Positions 38,295 to 47,295 are shown, counted from the stretch's first letter. The stretch: DNA of 61,026 nucleotides from Aliagarivorans taiwanensis DSM 22990 (GCF_000429505.1 NZ_AUBZ01000029.1:1-61026); one strand, 5' to 3'. Made by a program: numbers and translations. Notes: a model not told the origin generated them from the sequence alone.

Positions 38295-39368
38295 ATGATC
38301 CTACGTTCCCTGCGCAAGCAGACCCTGCTTGCAAGCCTGTTTTGCCTTATCTGCAGCTTCGGCCTTAGCGCCAAAACCTATCAGCTTCGCCTAGCCGAAA
38401 CTTGGCCCAGTAAACTGCCGCTACTCGATGATAGCGTGCAGCGCTTTGCTCAGATGGCCGAACAGATGTCGGGTGGCCGGCTGCAGATAAAGGTGGATTC
38501 GGCCAACAAACATAAGGCGCCACTGGGGATCTTCGATCTGGTCAAAAGTGGCCAGTACGATCTCGGGCATAGCGCCAGCTACTACTACAAGGGCAAGGTG
38601 CCTAACACCCTGTACTTCACCACCATGCCCTTTGGCATGACGGCGATGGAGCAGCACGCCTGGTACTACTATGGCGGTGGCAAGGAGTTGATGCAGGAAG
38701 TGTACGCCCCCCATGGCCTGCTGACTTTCCCCGGCGGCAATACTGGGGTGCAGATGGGCGGCTGGTTCCGCGAAGAGATCACCAGCGTCGAGGACTTACA
38801 GAACCTGAAGATGCGTATCCCCGGTTTTGCCGGTGAGGTACTGGCTGAGGTGGGCGCGACGCCGGTGAACATTCCGCCGGCCGAGCTGTATATGGCCTTG
38901 GAGCGCAACACCATTGATGCCTTGGAGTGGGTGGGGCCTTCCATGGACCTGCGCATGGGCTTCCATAAGATTGCCAAGTTCTACTACACCGGCTGGCACG
39001 AGCCCGGCTCGGAGAATATGTTTTTAGTCAATCGCGCTAAGTTCGACACCCTGCCTGAGGATCTTCAAGCGATCTTGATTACCGCCATGCGGGTGAGCGC
39101 CTTTGACATGTACGTGCAAGCCACGGCCATGTCTACCGAGAATTGGAGTCAGATGCGCGAACAGTTCCCAGACATTCAGGTACGCAGCTTCCCACCCGAG
39201 GTGCTGGTGGCGCTTAAACAGGCCAACGATGCCTTACTGGCCGAGCACGCGGCGAATGACCCCTTAGCGAAGCGGATCATTGAGTCGCAGCAGCAGTATC
39301 TGGAGAAGGCGCGCGCCTATACCTTGATCTCTGACTATGGCTATCTGGAGACCACCAAGGATCTGTAG
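38295..39368 (+). CDS. TRAP transporter solute-binding protein, DctP family (orphan)
   Basis: 357 aa from the ATG at 38295 (AAGGAAGG upstream), with a signal peptide (LASLFCLICSFGLSAKTYQL). DctP landmarks: LRLAETWPSK, the MRIPGFAGEVLAEVGATPVN block whose Arg contacts carboxylate ligands, and ALEWVGPSMDL. It binds a carboxylate in the periplasm. The membrane partners DctQ and DctM are not beside it, so it depends on a transporter elsewhere or acts alone, for example as a sensor. An upstream ATG at 38196 lacks support. A LysR regulator follows. Confidence 0.88.
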   Translation: MILRSLRKQTLLASLFCLICSFGLSAKTYQLRLAETWPSKLPLLDDSVQRFAQMAEQMSGGRLQIKVDSANKHKAPLGIFDLVKSGQYDLGHSASYYYKGKVPNTLYFTTMPFGMTAMEQHAWYYYGGGKELMQEVYAPHGLLTFPGGNTGVQMGGWFREEITSVEDLQNLKMRIPGFAGEVLAEVGATPVNIPPAELYMALERNTIDALEWVGPSMDLRMGFHKIAKFYYTGWHEPGSENMFLVNRAKFDTLPEDLQAILITAMRVSAFDMYVQATAMSTENWSQMREQFPDIQVRSFPPEVLVALKQANDALLAEHAANDPLAKRIIESQQQYLEKARAYTLISDYGYLETTKDL

Positions 39369-39455
39369 TCAACCTCAATTAACATTGAGTGTGCGAAAAC
39401 AGCACGAAAGCGGTGTAAGGTAAGCCTGTTTTGTCAGTCTTAGATATGGAGTGAT

Positions 39456-40397
39456 ATGGATCTCGAGTCGCTGTATCGGCACGACCTCAACCTGTTGGTC
39501 GCCTTGGTTATATTACTGGAGGAGCGCTCGGTCAACCGAGCGGCGCTGCGGCTGAAGTTAAGTCAGTCGGCCACCAGTCGCCTGCTTGGGCGCCTGCGCC
39601 AGCTGTTGGACGACCCGCTGTTTATTCGCCAAGGGCATCAGTTGGTGCCCACCGAGCGTGCGCTGCAGCTGGTGCAACAGCTGCAAGGGCCATTGTCAGG
39701 CCTTGGAGAGCTACTCAGCGAGCAAAGCTTTCAGCCGCAGACCTGCCATCGCCGCTTTAGCATTGCTGCCACCGACTACGCCACCCAAACCATCTTGCCG
39801 TTTGCCTTGCCGAGGGTATACCGGGAGGCGCCCAATATCGCGCTGGAGTTTACCCCGGTTCAGCATGAGGCGTTGCGGGCTCAGCTGGGGCCGGGTGGGG
39901 CGGATATGGCGATCTGTCGGCCCACTCAAGTTTATTCCGGGCTGCAGTCTGCCAAGCTTGGTCTGGTGAGTGTGTTTTGCTTGGTCTCGCCGAGCCATCC
40001 CTTGGCCAACAGCACGATGAGCCTGCAGGATTACCTGAGCTATCCGCATGCCTTAATCGCTATCAGTGATGGGGTCAAAGCACTGCTCGATGAGGCCTTA
40101 AGCGATCACCCGGAGCGGCGGGTGGTGATCCGAGCCTATCACCTAGAGGCGGCATTAGCGCTACTGGAACAGCTGCCGTTGATCATCACCGTACCTGCCG
40201 ATCTGGCGTATTTGGTGGCGGAGCGCTATCAGTTGAAGGTGCACTCGCTACCGTTCGAGTTTCAGCCCTTCGATTATTCGCTGCTGTGGCATCCGCGGGT
40301 GGAGCATAGCCCGGAGCAAAGTTGGCTAAGAGATCTCTTGGTTCAGGAGTGCGGTAAGTTAATTGATGAGCGGATCCGAGTGATGGGATTGGCTTAA
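39456..40397 (+). CDS. LysR family transcriptional regulator
   Basis: 313 aa. The N-terminal winged helix-turn-helix (DLNLLVALVILLEERSVNRA, then LSQSATSRLLGRLRQLLDDP) is followed by an effector domain with periplasmic-binding fold (about 90-300). NodD/LeuO-like opening MDLESLYRHDLNLL. It lies 87 bp after dctP and before acuI, so either could be its target. The effector is unknown. Confidence 0.92.
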   Translation: MDLESLYRHDLNLLVALVILLEERSVNRAALRLKLSQSATSRLLGRLRQLLDDPLFIRQGHQLVPTERALQLVQQLQGPLSGLGELLSEQSFQPQTCHRRFSIAATDYATQTILPFALPRVYREAPNIALEFTPVQHEALRAQLGPGGADMAICRPTQVYSGLQSAKLGLVSVFCLVSPSHPLANSTMSLQDYLSYPHALIAISDGVKALLDEALSDHPERRVVIRAYHLEAALALLEQLPLIITVPADLAYLVAERYQLKVHSLPFEFQPFDYSLLWHPRVEHSPEQSWLRDLLVQECGKLIDERIRVMGLA

Positions 40398-40512
40398 ATG
40401 CGTTTGGTGCATGTTGTTGTTGATAACTATTCATTTGAATCATTCGCGCCGGGCGACTAGGATTTGCCCCAACAAAACACGCTAACACGGTGTGACAACA
40501 AGTGAGGAAAAC

Positions 40513-41496
40513 ATGTTTAAAGCTCTGGTACTAGAACAGTCTGATAGCCATGCACCAAAGGTATCGATTCAGCAAGTAGATGAAGCCCAGCTGCCGGAAG
40601 GGGATGTGCGGGTTGCCGTGGATTACTCATCGCTGAACTTTAAAGACGGCCTCGCGATCACCGGCAAGGGCAAGATCGTGCGCTCTTGGCCAATGGTACC
40701 GGGGATCGATTTTGTTGGCAGTGTTGAGCAATCAGAGGACCCACGCTATCAGGTGGGTGACAAAGTGGTATTGACCGGCTGGGGTGTGGGCGAAGGCCAC
40801 TGGGGTGGCATGGCCGAGAAAGCCCAAGTAAAAGGTGACTGGCTGGTACCGCTGACCGATGGCATGAGCGAAGCCCAGTCGATGATGGTGGGCACTGCTG
40901 GCCTGACCGCCATGCTGTGTGTACTGGCCTTGCAAGAAGGCGGCGTTACCCCAGAGAGCGGCACGGTATTGGTAACTGGCGCCAGCGGTGGTGTGGGCTC
41001 GGTGGCGGTCACCCTGCTGGCCAAGTTAGGCTATCAGGTGGCGGCATTGACCGGTCGAGTGGAGCAAAATGCCGAGCTGTTAAAAGAGCTGGGCGCGTCA
41101 GAGGTAGTGGATCGCGCAACCCTGAGCGAGCCGGGTCGACCACTAGACAAGCAACGTTGGGCGGGCGCAGTCGATACCGTTGGTGGCGATATCCTGGCGA
41201 ACATTCTGGCGCAAACCAACTATGGTGGCACTGTGGCGGCCTGTGGCCTGGCGGCCAGCTTCAAACTGCCTTCTACAGTAATGCCGTTTATCTTGCGTAA
41301 CGTACGCCTGCAAGGGGTGGACTCGGTCTCTTGCCCACGTGAGCGTCGCATCGAAGCGTGGAAGCAGCTACAAGCACTGCTGCCCGAGAGCTATTACCAG
41401 AGCGCATGTAAAGAGGTGAGCCTGGACGAGGTGGCTGAGCAGGCGGAAGCGATTACCCAAGGTCAGGTAACCGGCCGGGTGATTATTAAGCCTTAG
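40513..41496 (+). CDS. acuI: Acrylyl-CoA reductase (AcuI/YhdH family)
   Basis: 327 aa from the ATG at 40513 (GAGGAAAAC upstream). Medium-chain reductase lacking zinc ligands: YSSLNFKDGLAITGKGKIVR near the N-terminus, nucleotide motif VTGASGGVGSVAVTLLAK (about 145-162). AcuI reduces toxic acryloyl-CoA to propionyl-CoA with NADPH, important where dimethylsulfoniopropionate is degraded. E. coli YhdH has the same activity without DMSP use, so presence alone is not proof of DMSP metabolism. Confidence 0.9.
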   Translation: MFKALVLEQSDSHAPKVSIQQVDEAQLPEGDVRVAVDYSSLNFKDGLAITGKGKIVRSWPMVPGIDFVGSVEQSEDPRYQVGDKVVLTGWGVGEGHWGGMAEKAQVKGDWLVPLTDGMSEAQSMMVGTAGLTAMLCVLALQEGGVTPESGTVLVTGASGGVGSVAVTLLAKLGYQVAALTGRVEQNAELLKELGASEVVDRATLSEPGRPLDKQRWAGAVDTVGGDILANILAQTNYGGTVAACGLAASFKLPSTVMPFILRNVRLQGVDSVSCPRERRIEAWKQLQALLPESYYQSACKEVSLDEVAEQAEAITQGQVTGRVIIKP

Positions 41497-41513
41497 CAGC
41501 TCGCTTTGGATCT

Positions 41514-41549
41514 AAAAAACGCTTGGCATGCCAAGCGTTTTTTGTTTTT
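41514..41549. terminator. Bidirectional terminator between acuI and the convergent quinone reductase gene
   Basis: AAAAAACGCTTGG-CATG-CCAAGCGTTTTTTG, a perfect stem with A/T runs on both sides, followed by TTTTT. Confidence 0.93.
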
Positions 41550-41567
41550 AGTGCTGGAGCACTGCAG

Positions 41568-42530
41568 TTAGGGCTGCGCCACCTCTACTACGATATTGCC
41601 GCAGGCACCGGACTCAAGTACCGCCACATGCGCTTGCTCCAACTCGGTTAAGGCAAAGCGTTGGCCAATTATCGGTTCAACCACACCACTGGCCATGCCC
41701 TCGGCGATGGCGGCGTGGATCGTCTGCAGTTGCTCAGGGTCGGCATTGGCTAAGGCCATCCCGAGTACCGCGGCATCGCGCGCCATTAGATCGCGCGGAT
41801 TGATCTCCACCGTTCCCCGGTTGCCAATCACCACCACCCGTCCCCCCTTGTTTAAACAAGGAAGATCCTTGCCCAGGTTAATATTGGCCAGCATCTCCAA
41901 AATGACATCCGCTCCGCCGGCGTCAATAATGGCCTGAAAGTGTGACTCATCGTGGTGGTTAAGTACGCTATCGGCGCCCAGGCTCTGCAGCAGCTCGGCG
42001 CCTTGCTCTGAACCCGCAGTGGCAATGACCTTGCAGCCGTAGGCCTTGGCAAACTGCAATGCTGCAATGCCGACAGCGCCACTAGCGCCGTGGATCAACA
42101 CGCTCTCGCCTGCTTGCACCTTTGCCCGGACAAATAGCGCGCGCCAAGCGGTAGCGTAGGGCACGCCCAAACACGCGCCCTGCGCAAAGCTTAGCTTGTC
42201 GTGGAGTGGATGAACTTGGCCGGCGTTGCAGACACAGTATTCCGCGCTAGTGCCGCTCACTGATCCAGCCAGATAAACGCGTTGACCAAGGCTAAACCCC
42301 TGCACCTGCTCACCCACGGCGGCAATGATACCGGCGCCATCCTTGCCGGGAGTGTGGGGAAAGGTGGTGCTGTAGTTATTGCTGCCCGCTGCGATATAGG
42401 TGTCCACGGGGTTAACTCCCGCTGCCATGACCTGCACCAATACCTGATCAGCCTGAATCTCTGGCGTGGCCACGTCCTGTAACTGAAGTACACCCTGACT
42501 ACCGTAGCGTTCGCTTTGCATTGCCTTCAT
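41568..42530 (-). CDS. NADPH:quinone reductase / zeta-crystallin family protein
   Basis: 320 aa medium-chain reductase without structural zinc cysteines. Landmarks: VMAAGVNPVDTYIAAG (about 34-49), HTPGKDGAGIIAAVG, and nucleotide motif IHGASGAVGIAALQFAKAYG. Likely reduces quinones or alkenals with NADPH. It is divergent from the micro-gene pair at 42802-43013 across an AT-rich region with palindromic operators. Confidence 0.87.
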   Translation of the reverse strand: MKAMQSERYGSQGVLQLQDVATPEIQADQVLVQVMAAGVNPVDTYIAAGSNNYSTTFPHTPGKDGAGIIAAVGEQVQGFSLGQRVYLAGSVSGTSAEYCVCNAGQVHPLHDKLSFAQGACLGVPYATAWRALFVRAKVQAGESVLIHGASGAVGIAALQFAKAYGCKVIATAGSEQGAELLQSLGADSVLNHHDESHFQAIIDAGGADVILEMLANINLGKDLPCLNKGGRVVVIGNRGTVEINPRDLMARDAAVLGMALANADPEQLQTIHAAIAEGMASGVVEPIIGQRFALTELEQAHVAVLESGACGNIVVEVAQP

Positions 42531-42621
42531 AGGTGATCCTTGTCGTCCTTAACTGGTTGAATCGTCGAATTAACAGCTTAGCTGAAGTGCTTAAAAATGG
42601 AGCGGACTGCTTGAAAGGGAT

Positions 42622-42641
42622 TTCAATTTGCACAAATTGAA
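42622..42641. promoter_or_regulatory. Perfect 20-bp palindrome upstream of the quinone reductase and micro-gene pair
   Basis: TTCAATTTG-CA-CAAATTGAA, two perfect 9-bp arms with 2-bp spacer, 92 bp before the quinone reductase ATG. The symmetry and size suggest a dimeric repressor site. Confidence 0.55.
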
Positions 42642-42659
42642 AAAAAACTACCAAAAAAT

Positions 42660-42697
42660 AAATATCGCAATGTAAATACGAAATATCACAATATAAA
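42660..42697 (+). repeat. Two 17-bp direct repeats with a 21-bp period
   Basis: AAATATCGCAATGTAAA (42660-42676) and AAATATCACAATATAAA (42681-42697) differ at two positions and repeat at 21 bp, two turns of the helix, as in tandem activator sites. They lie just upstream of a TATAAT at 42716-42721 that lacks a recognisable -35. A second small palindrome, GTAAT-CAA-ATTAC, is at 42775-42787. Confidence 0.5.
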
Positions 42698-42801
42698 AAA
42701 GTGATGCAGCGCACATATAATTAAACCCGTAAGATGAATTCGACAGAGAAACGAGATTCAACTCACATAAAAATGTAATCAAATTACACGAGGAAAACAT
42801 T

Positions 42802-42888
42802 ATGTACGAACTACTAGCACTTTTCGCATTCAGCAAAATCAACACTGCAAAATCTGAAGAAGAGCGTCTGCAAGAACTTAAGCGCTAA
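42802..42888 (+). CDS. 28-aa micro-protein, first of a tandem paralogous pair
   Basis: Starts MYELLALFAFSKI and ends KSEEERLQELKR: a short hydrophobic head and a charged helical tail. CGAGGAAAAC precedes the ATG. The next micro-gene, 35 bp downstream, shares the MY start, a hydrophobic stretch, then KSE-x-E-(x)-L and a basic end. Two consecutive ORFs with good ribosome sites and the same pattern are unlikely to be chance. Too short for homology from memory; function unknown. Possibly a membrane-associated regulator or leader product. Confidence 0.6.
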   Translation: MYELLALFAFSKINTAKSEEERLQELKR

Positions 42889-42923
42889 TCTGAAGCCAAA
42901 CTAACTTAACTGGAGATAACATT

Positions 42924-43013
42924 ATGTATAACGAATTTATGATTGCCATGGCCCTTCGCCAAGTAAGCAACAAAAAATCAGAAGCTGAGCTGGCTAAGCA
43001 ACGTAACCGCTAA
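42924..43013 (+). CDS. 29-aa micro-protein, second of the tandem pair
   Basis: Starts MYNEFMIAMALRQV and ends KKSEAELAKQRNR. TGGAGATAAC precedes the ATG with the same spacing as the first gene's ribosome site, and the sequence just before both ATGs (AACATT) is identical, as expected after duplication. About 180 bp of non-coding sequence with small hairpins (43089-43103, 43122-43134) follows before tag on the other strand. Confidence 0.6.
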   Translation: MYNEFMIAMALRQVSNKKSEAELAKQRNR

Positions 43014-43196
43014 GCACTGCTGCAACAAGAACCGATCACGCTGGATCTAAAACAGCAACTATCACCAAGACAGAGAGAGAAAAATCGCCGATCAGGCGAA
43101 AAACAACGCTCTCACCCAGCTTCCTCATCCTGAGGGGCTATTACCAAACCCTGGCGCATCCGCGCACTTTCTTATCAAAGACTTTAGTCGTACGAC

Positions 43197-43775
43197 TTAC
43201 GACTGCTTGCACGCCTCGTACACGTGGCAATCTACCAAATGATCGTTCACCATCCCGACTGCCTGCATAAATGCATAGCAAATGGTGGGGCCGACAAAAC
43301 TAAAGCCGGCTTTTTTTAGCGCCTTAGACATCGCTTGTGACTCGGCGGTTTCGGCTGGGACCTGCGACATGCTCTGCCACTGATTGACGATGGGCTTTCC
43401 GCCGACAAAGCTCCACAGATACTCACCGAAATCGATCCCTTGTGCCTCCAGTGCTAAAAAGCCTTTGGCGTTCTTGATGATCGACTGCACCTTCAAGCGG
43501 TTGCGGATCACGCCGGGATCCTGCAACAGCCGTTCTACATCCTGCTCGCTAAACTGGGCAATCTTCTCGGGCTGGAAATCGGCGTAGGCTAGGTAGTAAC
43601 TTTGCTGCTTACGCAGAATGGTAATCCAGCTCAGCCCGGCTTGTTGGCCGTCCAGACAGAGCTTGGCGAACAAATCATACTTATCAAAATTCGGTCGGCC
43701 CCATACCGTGTCGTGATATTCCTGATAGAGGGGATCGCTGCCACACCAAGGGCAGCGAATAGGTTCAGCGTCCAT
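43197..43775 (-). CDS. tag: DNA-3-methyladenine glycosylase I
   Basis: 192 aa, RCPWCGSDPLYQEYHDTVWG at the start, with the zinc-binding Cys/His set (CPWC near residue 8 and the late HLVDCH) and catalytic Glu in the DGQQAGLSW region. It removes 3-methyladenine from DNA as the first base-excision repair step. Constitutive in E. coli. Sits 14 bp downstream of the M14-type deacylase gene on the same strand. Confidence 0.94.
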   Translation of the reverse strand: MDAEPIRCPWCGSDPLYQEYHDTVWGRPNFDKYDLFAKLCLDGQQAGLSWITILRKQQSYYLAYADFQPEKIAQFSEQDVERLLQDPGVIRNRLKVQSIIKNAKGFLALEAQGIDFGEYLWSFVGGKPIVNQWQSMSQVPAETAESQAMSKALKKAGFSFVGPTICYAFMQAVGMVNDHLVDCHVYEACKQS

Positions 43776-43789
43776 GCATGGTCTCCGGG

Positions 43790-45211
43790 TTAACCGTCTT
43801 CATCTTCTGGTTGAGGCATACGCTCAGCAGGAATCGGTTGCGGTTCTGTTGCAGCCTCTTCGGTAGCGTCACTATCTGAGTCAACCGGTTGCGCTGGCTC
43901 ATCTGTGGTGTCGGAGCTGGTCGATTGCTCTTGGCCGTCTTCCGGCGTCGTTTCCTCACTGTCCTTACGCTGTTCTACGCCCATCTGCTCTGCGCTGCTG
44001 GCGGCGAGTTGCTGTTTGATTAGCTCGGCCTCTTGCTCGAGATCCTCAATACTGCGTCGCTCACCCAAGTTATAGATAGCATACCCGGCACTAACAAACT
44101 GATTCTGAGCACGGCCAAGTACTTCAGCATCAAAGGGCGCAAAGACCTCTTCTATCTCGTCACTGATCGGGTTGGCGATGGTTCCCAGTAGTTGGCCTTT
44201 GCGAACCCGCTGTCCCAAATCGACTTGGCTGATAAGGATCCCACCATCTTTTGAGCGCACCCATTGGGAGGAGTAGAACACCGGTTGGGGGGAAGACCAG
44301 AAGAAGGAGCGCGGAAGCATGTTGACCGAACTTAGATAACTTTGGATTGCTTTAACACCGGTCTCTACTTGTGCTTCGTCAACGGTGTAGGGGCCGCCTA
44401 CCTCCATAACTACCGTTGGAATTCCCGCTGAAGTAGCAGCGCCGCGTAAGCTGCCGGGAGGCGCGATACTCGACAATACCGCTATCGCGCCAAACTGTTT
44501 GGCTAACTCTGAGACCTCTGGAATAGTGAGATCCGCGCGTAGCTGAGTGTTGTTTTCGCGAAACATCGAGCCTGAGTGGAGATCCATTAAGGTGTCGCAG
44601 TGTTTGATAATGCTGTTAAACAAACTGTAGGCAACGCGACCCGCAGTGGTGCCTTGTGGGTGACCGGGGAAGGCGCGATTGAGGTCACGACGGTCAGACA
44701 TATAGCGGTCTTTGCGCCATAGTCCGTCAATGTTTACCACTGGCACTGAGATTACCGTGCCCTTAAGGGTCTCTGGCTTCAACTGGCTGACTACCCGGCG
44801 GGCAATCTCTACGCCATTTACTTCATCGCCGTGCACAGCTGCAGTAATGCAAACACGTGGCCCTGGCTCAGAGCCATGGATCACAATAACTGGGGTAGCT
44901 ACATCAAAGCCGCCAGCCAAGTGGCCGGAATACCAATCAAGCGTGGCTTTAGTGTTGGGTTCCAGCTCGGTATTGAGTAGACGGAAGCGTCCCCATGGCT
45001 CAGGGCCTTCTAGCTCTTCGGGTTGCTGAGGTTCCAGATCGATGGGATCTGTTGGTTCGATAGGGGGCGGTAAATCAGCCTCTGCTTCTCCGGCCTCTGA
45101 GGTATAGGCTTCAGCTAGAGAAGGTTGTTCTTCGAGGAACTCCAGTTGTTCGTCTGCTGCTGCAGTCAAACTCAGGGCGAGAATACATGCGGGTAACACT
45201 CGTAGCAGCAT
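43790..45211 (-). CDS. Exported M14-type succinylglutamate desuccinylase/aspartoacylase family protein
   Basis: 473 aa. Signal peptide (MLLRVLPACILALSLTAAAD), an acidic Pro-rich segment (about 25-75), then the AstE/AspA-like domain with zinc ligands in AAVHGDEVNGVE (about 126-137) and MDLHSGS (about 218), and a small beta barrel (about 315-395). The last 75 residues are disordered and very acidic. Enzymes of this family hydrolyse N-acyl amino acids or short peptides; an exported member with acidic tails at both ends is unusual. Substrate unknown. Confidence 0.85.
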   Translation of the reverse strand: MLLRVLPACILALSLTAAADEQLEFLEEQPSLAEAYTSEAGEAEADLPPPIEPTDPIDLEPQQPEELEGPEPWGRFRLLNTELEPNTKATLDWYSGHLAGGFDVATPVIVIHGSEPGPRVCITAAVHGDEVNGVEIARRVVSQLKPETLKGTVISVPVVNIDGLWRKDRYMSDRRDLNRAFPGHPQGTTAGRVAYSLFNSIIKHCDTLMDLHSGSMFRENNTQLRADLTIPEVSELAKQFGAIAVLSSIAPPGSLRGAATSAGIPTVVMEVGGPYTVDEAQVETGVKAIQSYLSSVNMLPRSFFWSSPQPVFYSSQWVRSKDGGILISQVDLGQRVRKGQLLGTIANPISDEIEEVFAPFDAEVLGRAQNQFVSAGYAIYNLGERRSIEDLEQEAELIKQQLAASSAEQMGVEQRKDSEETTPEDGQEQSTSSDTTDEPAQPVDSDSDATEEAATEPQPIPAERMPQPEDEDG

Positions 45212-45262
45212 ACTTACTCCGGATATTAAGCAATCACTCGAGTGTAACAGGATTGTTGAGCC

Positions 45263-46471
45263 TCAAGCACGCCTTGCTTGTATCAGAAAGTTACGAGGGC
45301 TCAAGTTTTGTTCAAATAAAAGCTGAATTTCAACCCGATAGCCTTGCTGTAGTAGAAAAAGTGCACGATCCAGGATTAACCACTGCTCAATGGCGCGAGA
45401 AAAGCATCGGCGGACTAGTTCAATCCGCCTGGTTAGATGATAGCGCTGTCGGCCTGTTGCCAAAAAATCATCGAGATGGAGCGAATCAGGCAGGTCAAGC
45501 TGGTGATAATCCGCAGCCCACTGGCAGAACTTCTCGAAGCCATCGTCTTGGGTGAACCATTGTTTGTTGATCGATGGCAGTGGGCGGTATTGGTTATTTC
45601 CGCTGAGCTGCTGTTGCAGGCTGTCATAGGCTAGACGCCAGGTGACTTCGGTATGGCGCAAACGCTGTACCCGCGCACCGCCGGTGGCGCTTTGCTGCAC
45701 TGCCAGGCGCAAATCGGTTTTACTTAGCGCCAGCGAGCTGGCCTTTGCCTCGCGGCTCAGCGGCTGATAACGCTGGGCGGGGATCAGATGGTAGCAGCAC
45801 GGGCAAACCGACAGCGCAGCGACCTCTCGCTCGGCGCCCTTACGCAATAGCTGCAGATGTAGCTCGCCACAGGCATGCAGTGCGACGGCGTGCTGCTCAG
45901 GCTTTAGGTGTTGCTCTACGCCCTCGGCCAGCACATCGGCTTCGATAAAGCGTTGCGGCAGCTTGAGCTGTTGGGCTACTTGCTCGCCAGCCTCACACAG
46001 GCTTTGCTGCCACTCCAGGCTGAGCACTGGCTGCTGGTGGTGAAAGCTGAGCAGTTTTCCCAAATGCCCCTTACCGGCACACCACTCCACAAAGGGCAGG
46101 CCATAGTTGTGAGTCGCCTGACTAAAGCGCTGCACCTGTTCGGCCTTGCGCCCCTTCATGCCACGGCTTAACCAGAATGGCGTCTCCTGTGGTTGCTGTG
46201 GAGCGGGTGGGTAGAGCGCTTCGTCGCTTAAAGCGTGCAGTGCGGGGAAGTGCTCCGCGAGTGCGGGCAGCGGCGAGCCTTGCTCTAGGGGGGCAAGCGC
46301 CTCATCGCTGATGGACTCGAGGCTGGCGATTAGTGCTTCAGACCAGCTTGTCGGATAGTCGGCGCAGTCGAAGGCTTGCAGCTGCCAGTATGGGCGCTGC
46401 GTGGCCAGCAAGCTATCGAGCTGTTGAAATCGCTCAAGATAGCGCTGTTGCAGGCAAGTAGGCTGGCTCAT
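45263..46471 (-). CDS. SAM-dependent methyltransferase family protein
   Basis: 402 aa from the ATG at 46471 (MSQPTCLQQRYLERFQQLDS). Motif I is VEWCAGKGHLGKLLSFHH (about 157-174), followed by LSLEWQQ (acidic end of strand 2), and CPCCYHL in motif IV region. The pattern fits the Methyltransf_32 group, whose substrates are RNA or small molecules. E. coli has no clear match that I can name. Confidence 0.8.
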   Translation of the reverse strand: MSQPTCLQQRYLERFQQLDSLLATQRPYWQLQAFDCADYPTSWSEALIASLESISDEALAPLEQGSPLPALAEHFPALHALSDEALYPPAPQQPQETPFWLSRGMKGRKAEQVQRFSQATHNYGLPFVEWCAGKGHLGKLLSFHHQQPVLSLEWQQSLCEAGEQVAQQLKLPQRFIEADVLAEGVEQHLKPEQHAVALHACGELHLQLLRKGAEREVAALSVCPCCYHLIPAQRYQPLSREAKASSLALSKTDLRLAVQQSATGGARVQRLRHTEVTWRLAYDSLQQQLSGNNQYRPLPSINKQWFTQDDGFEKFCQWAADYHQLDLPDSLHLDDFLATGRQRYHLTRRIELVRRCFSRAIEQWLILDRALFLLQQGYRVEIQLLFEQNLSPRNFLIQARRA

Positions 46472-46603
46472 CGACAAGGCTCCGACGCAGAAAAAAGGGA
46501 GGCCATTGTAGGTCTCAGGCCTGCCAGTGCCAAGTCTGTGGCTAAAAACACTTAACAAGCCTTCGTTTTAAGTCCGGCTGATGTTGCCATCATCGGACTA
46601 AGG

Positions 46604-47203
46604 TCAGACCGACGCCCCCAAATAACGCTCATGGCGGTGGTTAAACACGATAATCGAGTTTAACAGCAGCGCGCCGCAGACCGATAAGCCCAAGATCGGC
46701 AGGCTGACCATAAACACACTGGCGGCCAAAATCAGGCAGTCGAGGGTGAGCTGGACTGTGCCAGCGCGGGCCAGCTTGCGTTTTTGCAAGAATAGCCCAA
46801 GGATGTTGATCCCACCCAGGCTGCTGTTGTGGCGGAATAGCGAGAGTAGGCCGATGCCAATTAAGATCCCGCCACCTAGAGCGGCATAGATGGGGTTGAG
46901 GCTCTGTAAGGTGAGCACCCGATGCATGTGATCGGTCATCAGCGAGACCATGCTCACGCAGGTTAGGCTGCGTAGGGTAAAAGAGCGCCCCATCTGCCAC
47001 CATGCCAGTAAGAAGAAGGGCAGATTAACCAGCAAAAACAGTTGGCCGAAGCTTAAGTTAGAAAAACGTTCCAGCAGCAAGGAGAGGCCAGCGGTGCCGC
47101 CAATCAGCAGGCCGCTTTCCTTGTAAAAAAACAGACCGAGGGCGACCAGCGAGGTGCCAATCAGGGTGGCGAGTAGATCTTCGATAAAAGAGTGGCGTTG
47201 CAT
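46604..47203 (-). CDS. YitT family membrane protein
   Basis: 199 aa with five or six hydrophobic segments. GLFFYKESGLLIGGTAGLSL near the N-terminus and LSLFRHNSSLGGINILGL are the family's signature stretches. Function unknown; some members have been linked to small-molecule efflux. Monocistronic, between the methyltransferase gene and purD. Confidence 0.82.
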   Translation of the reverse strand: MQRHSFIEDLLATLIGTSLVALGLFFYKESGLLIGGTAGLSLLLERFSNLSFGQLFLLVNLPFFLLAWWQMGRSFTLRSLTCVSMVSLMTDHMHRVLTLQSLNPIYAALGGGILIGIGLLSLFRHNSSLGGINILGLFLQKRKLARAGTVQLTLDCLILAASVFMVSLPILGLSVCGALLLNSIIVFNHRHERYLGASV

Positions 47204-47295
47204 GTCCTTAGCTCCACGCTTTCCGTAAATAGTGACAACAGGGTAATTTTATCACTCAAGGGCGTTGCGTGGACTATAAAACTGCTGCGGGAAGC

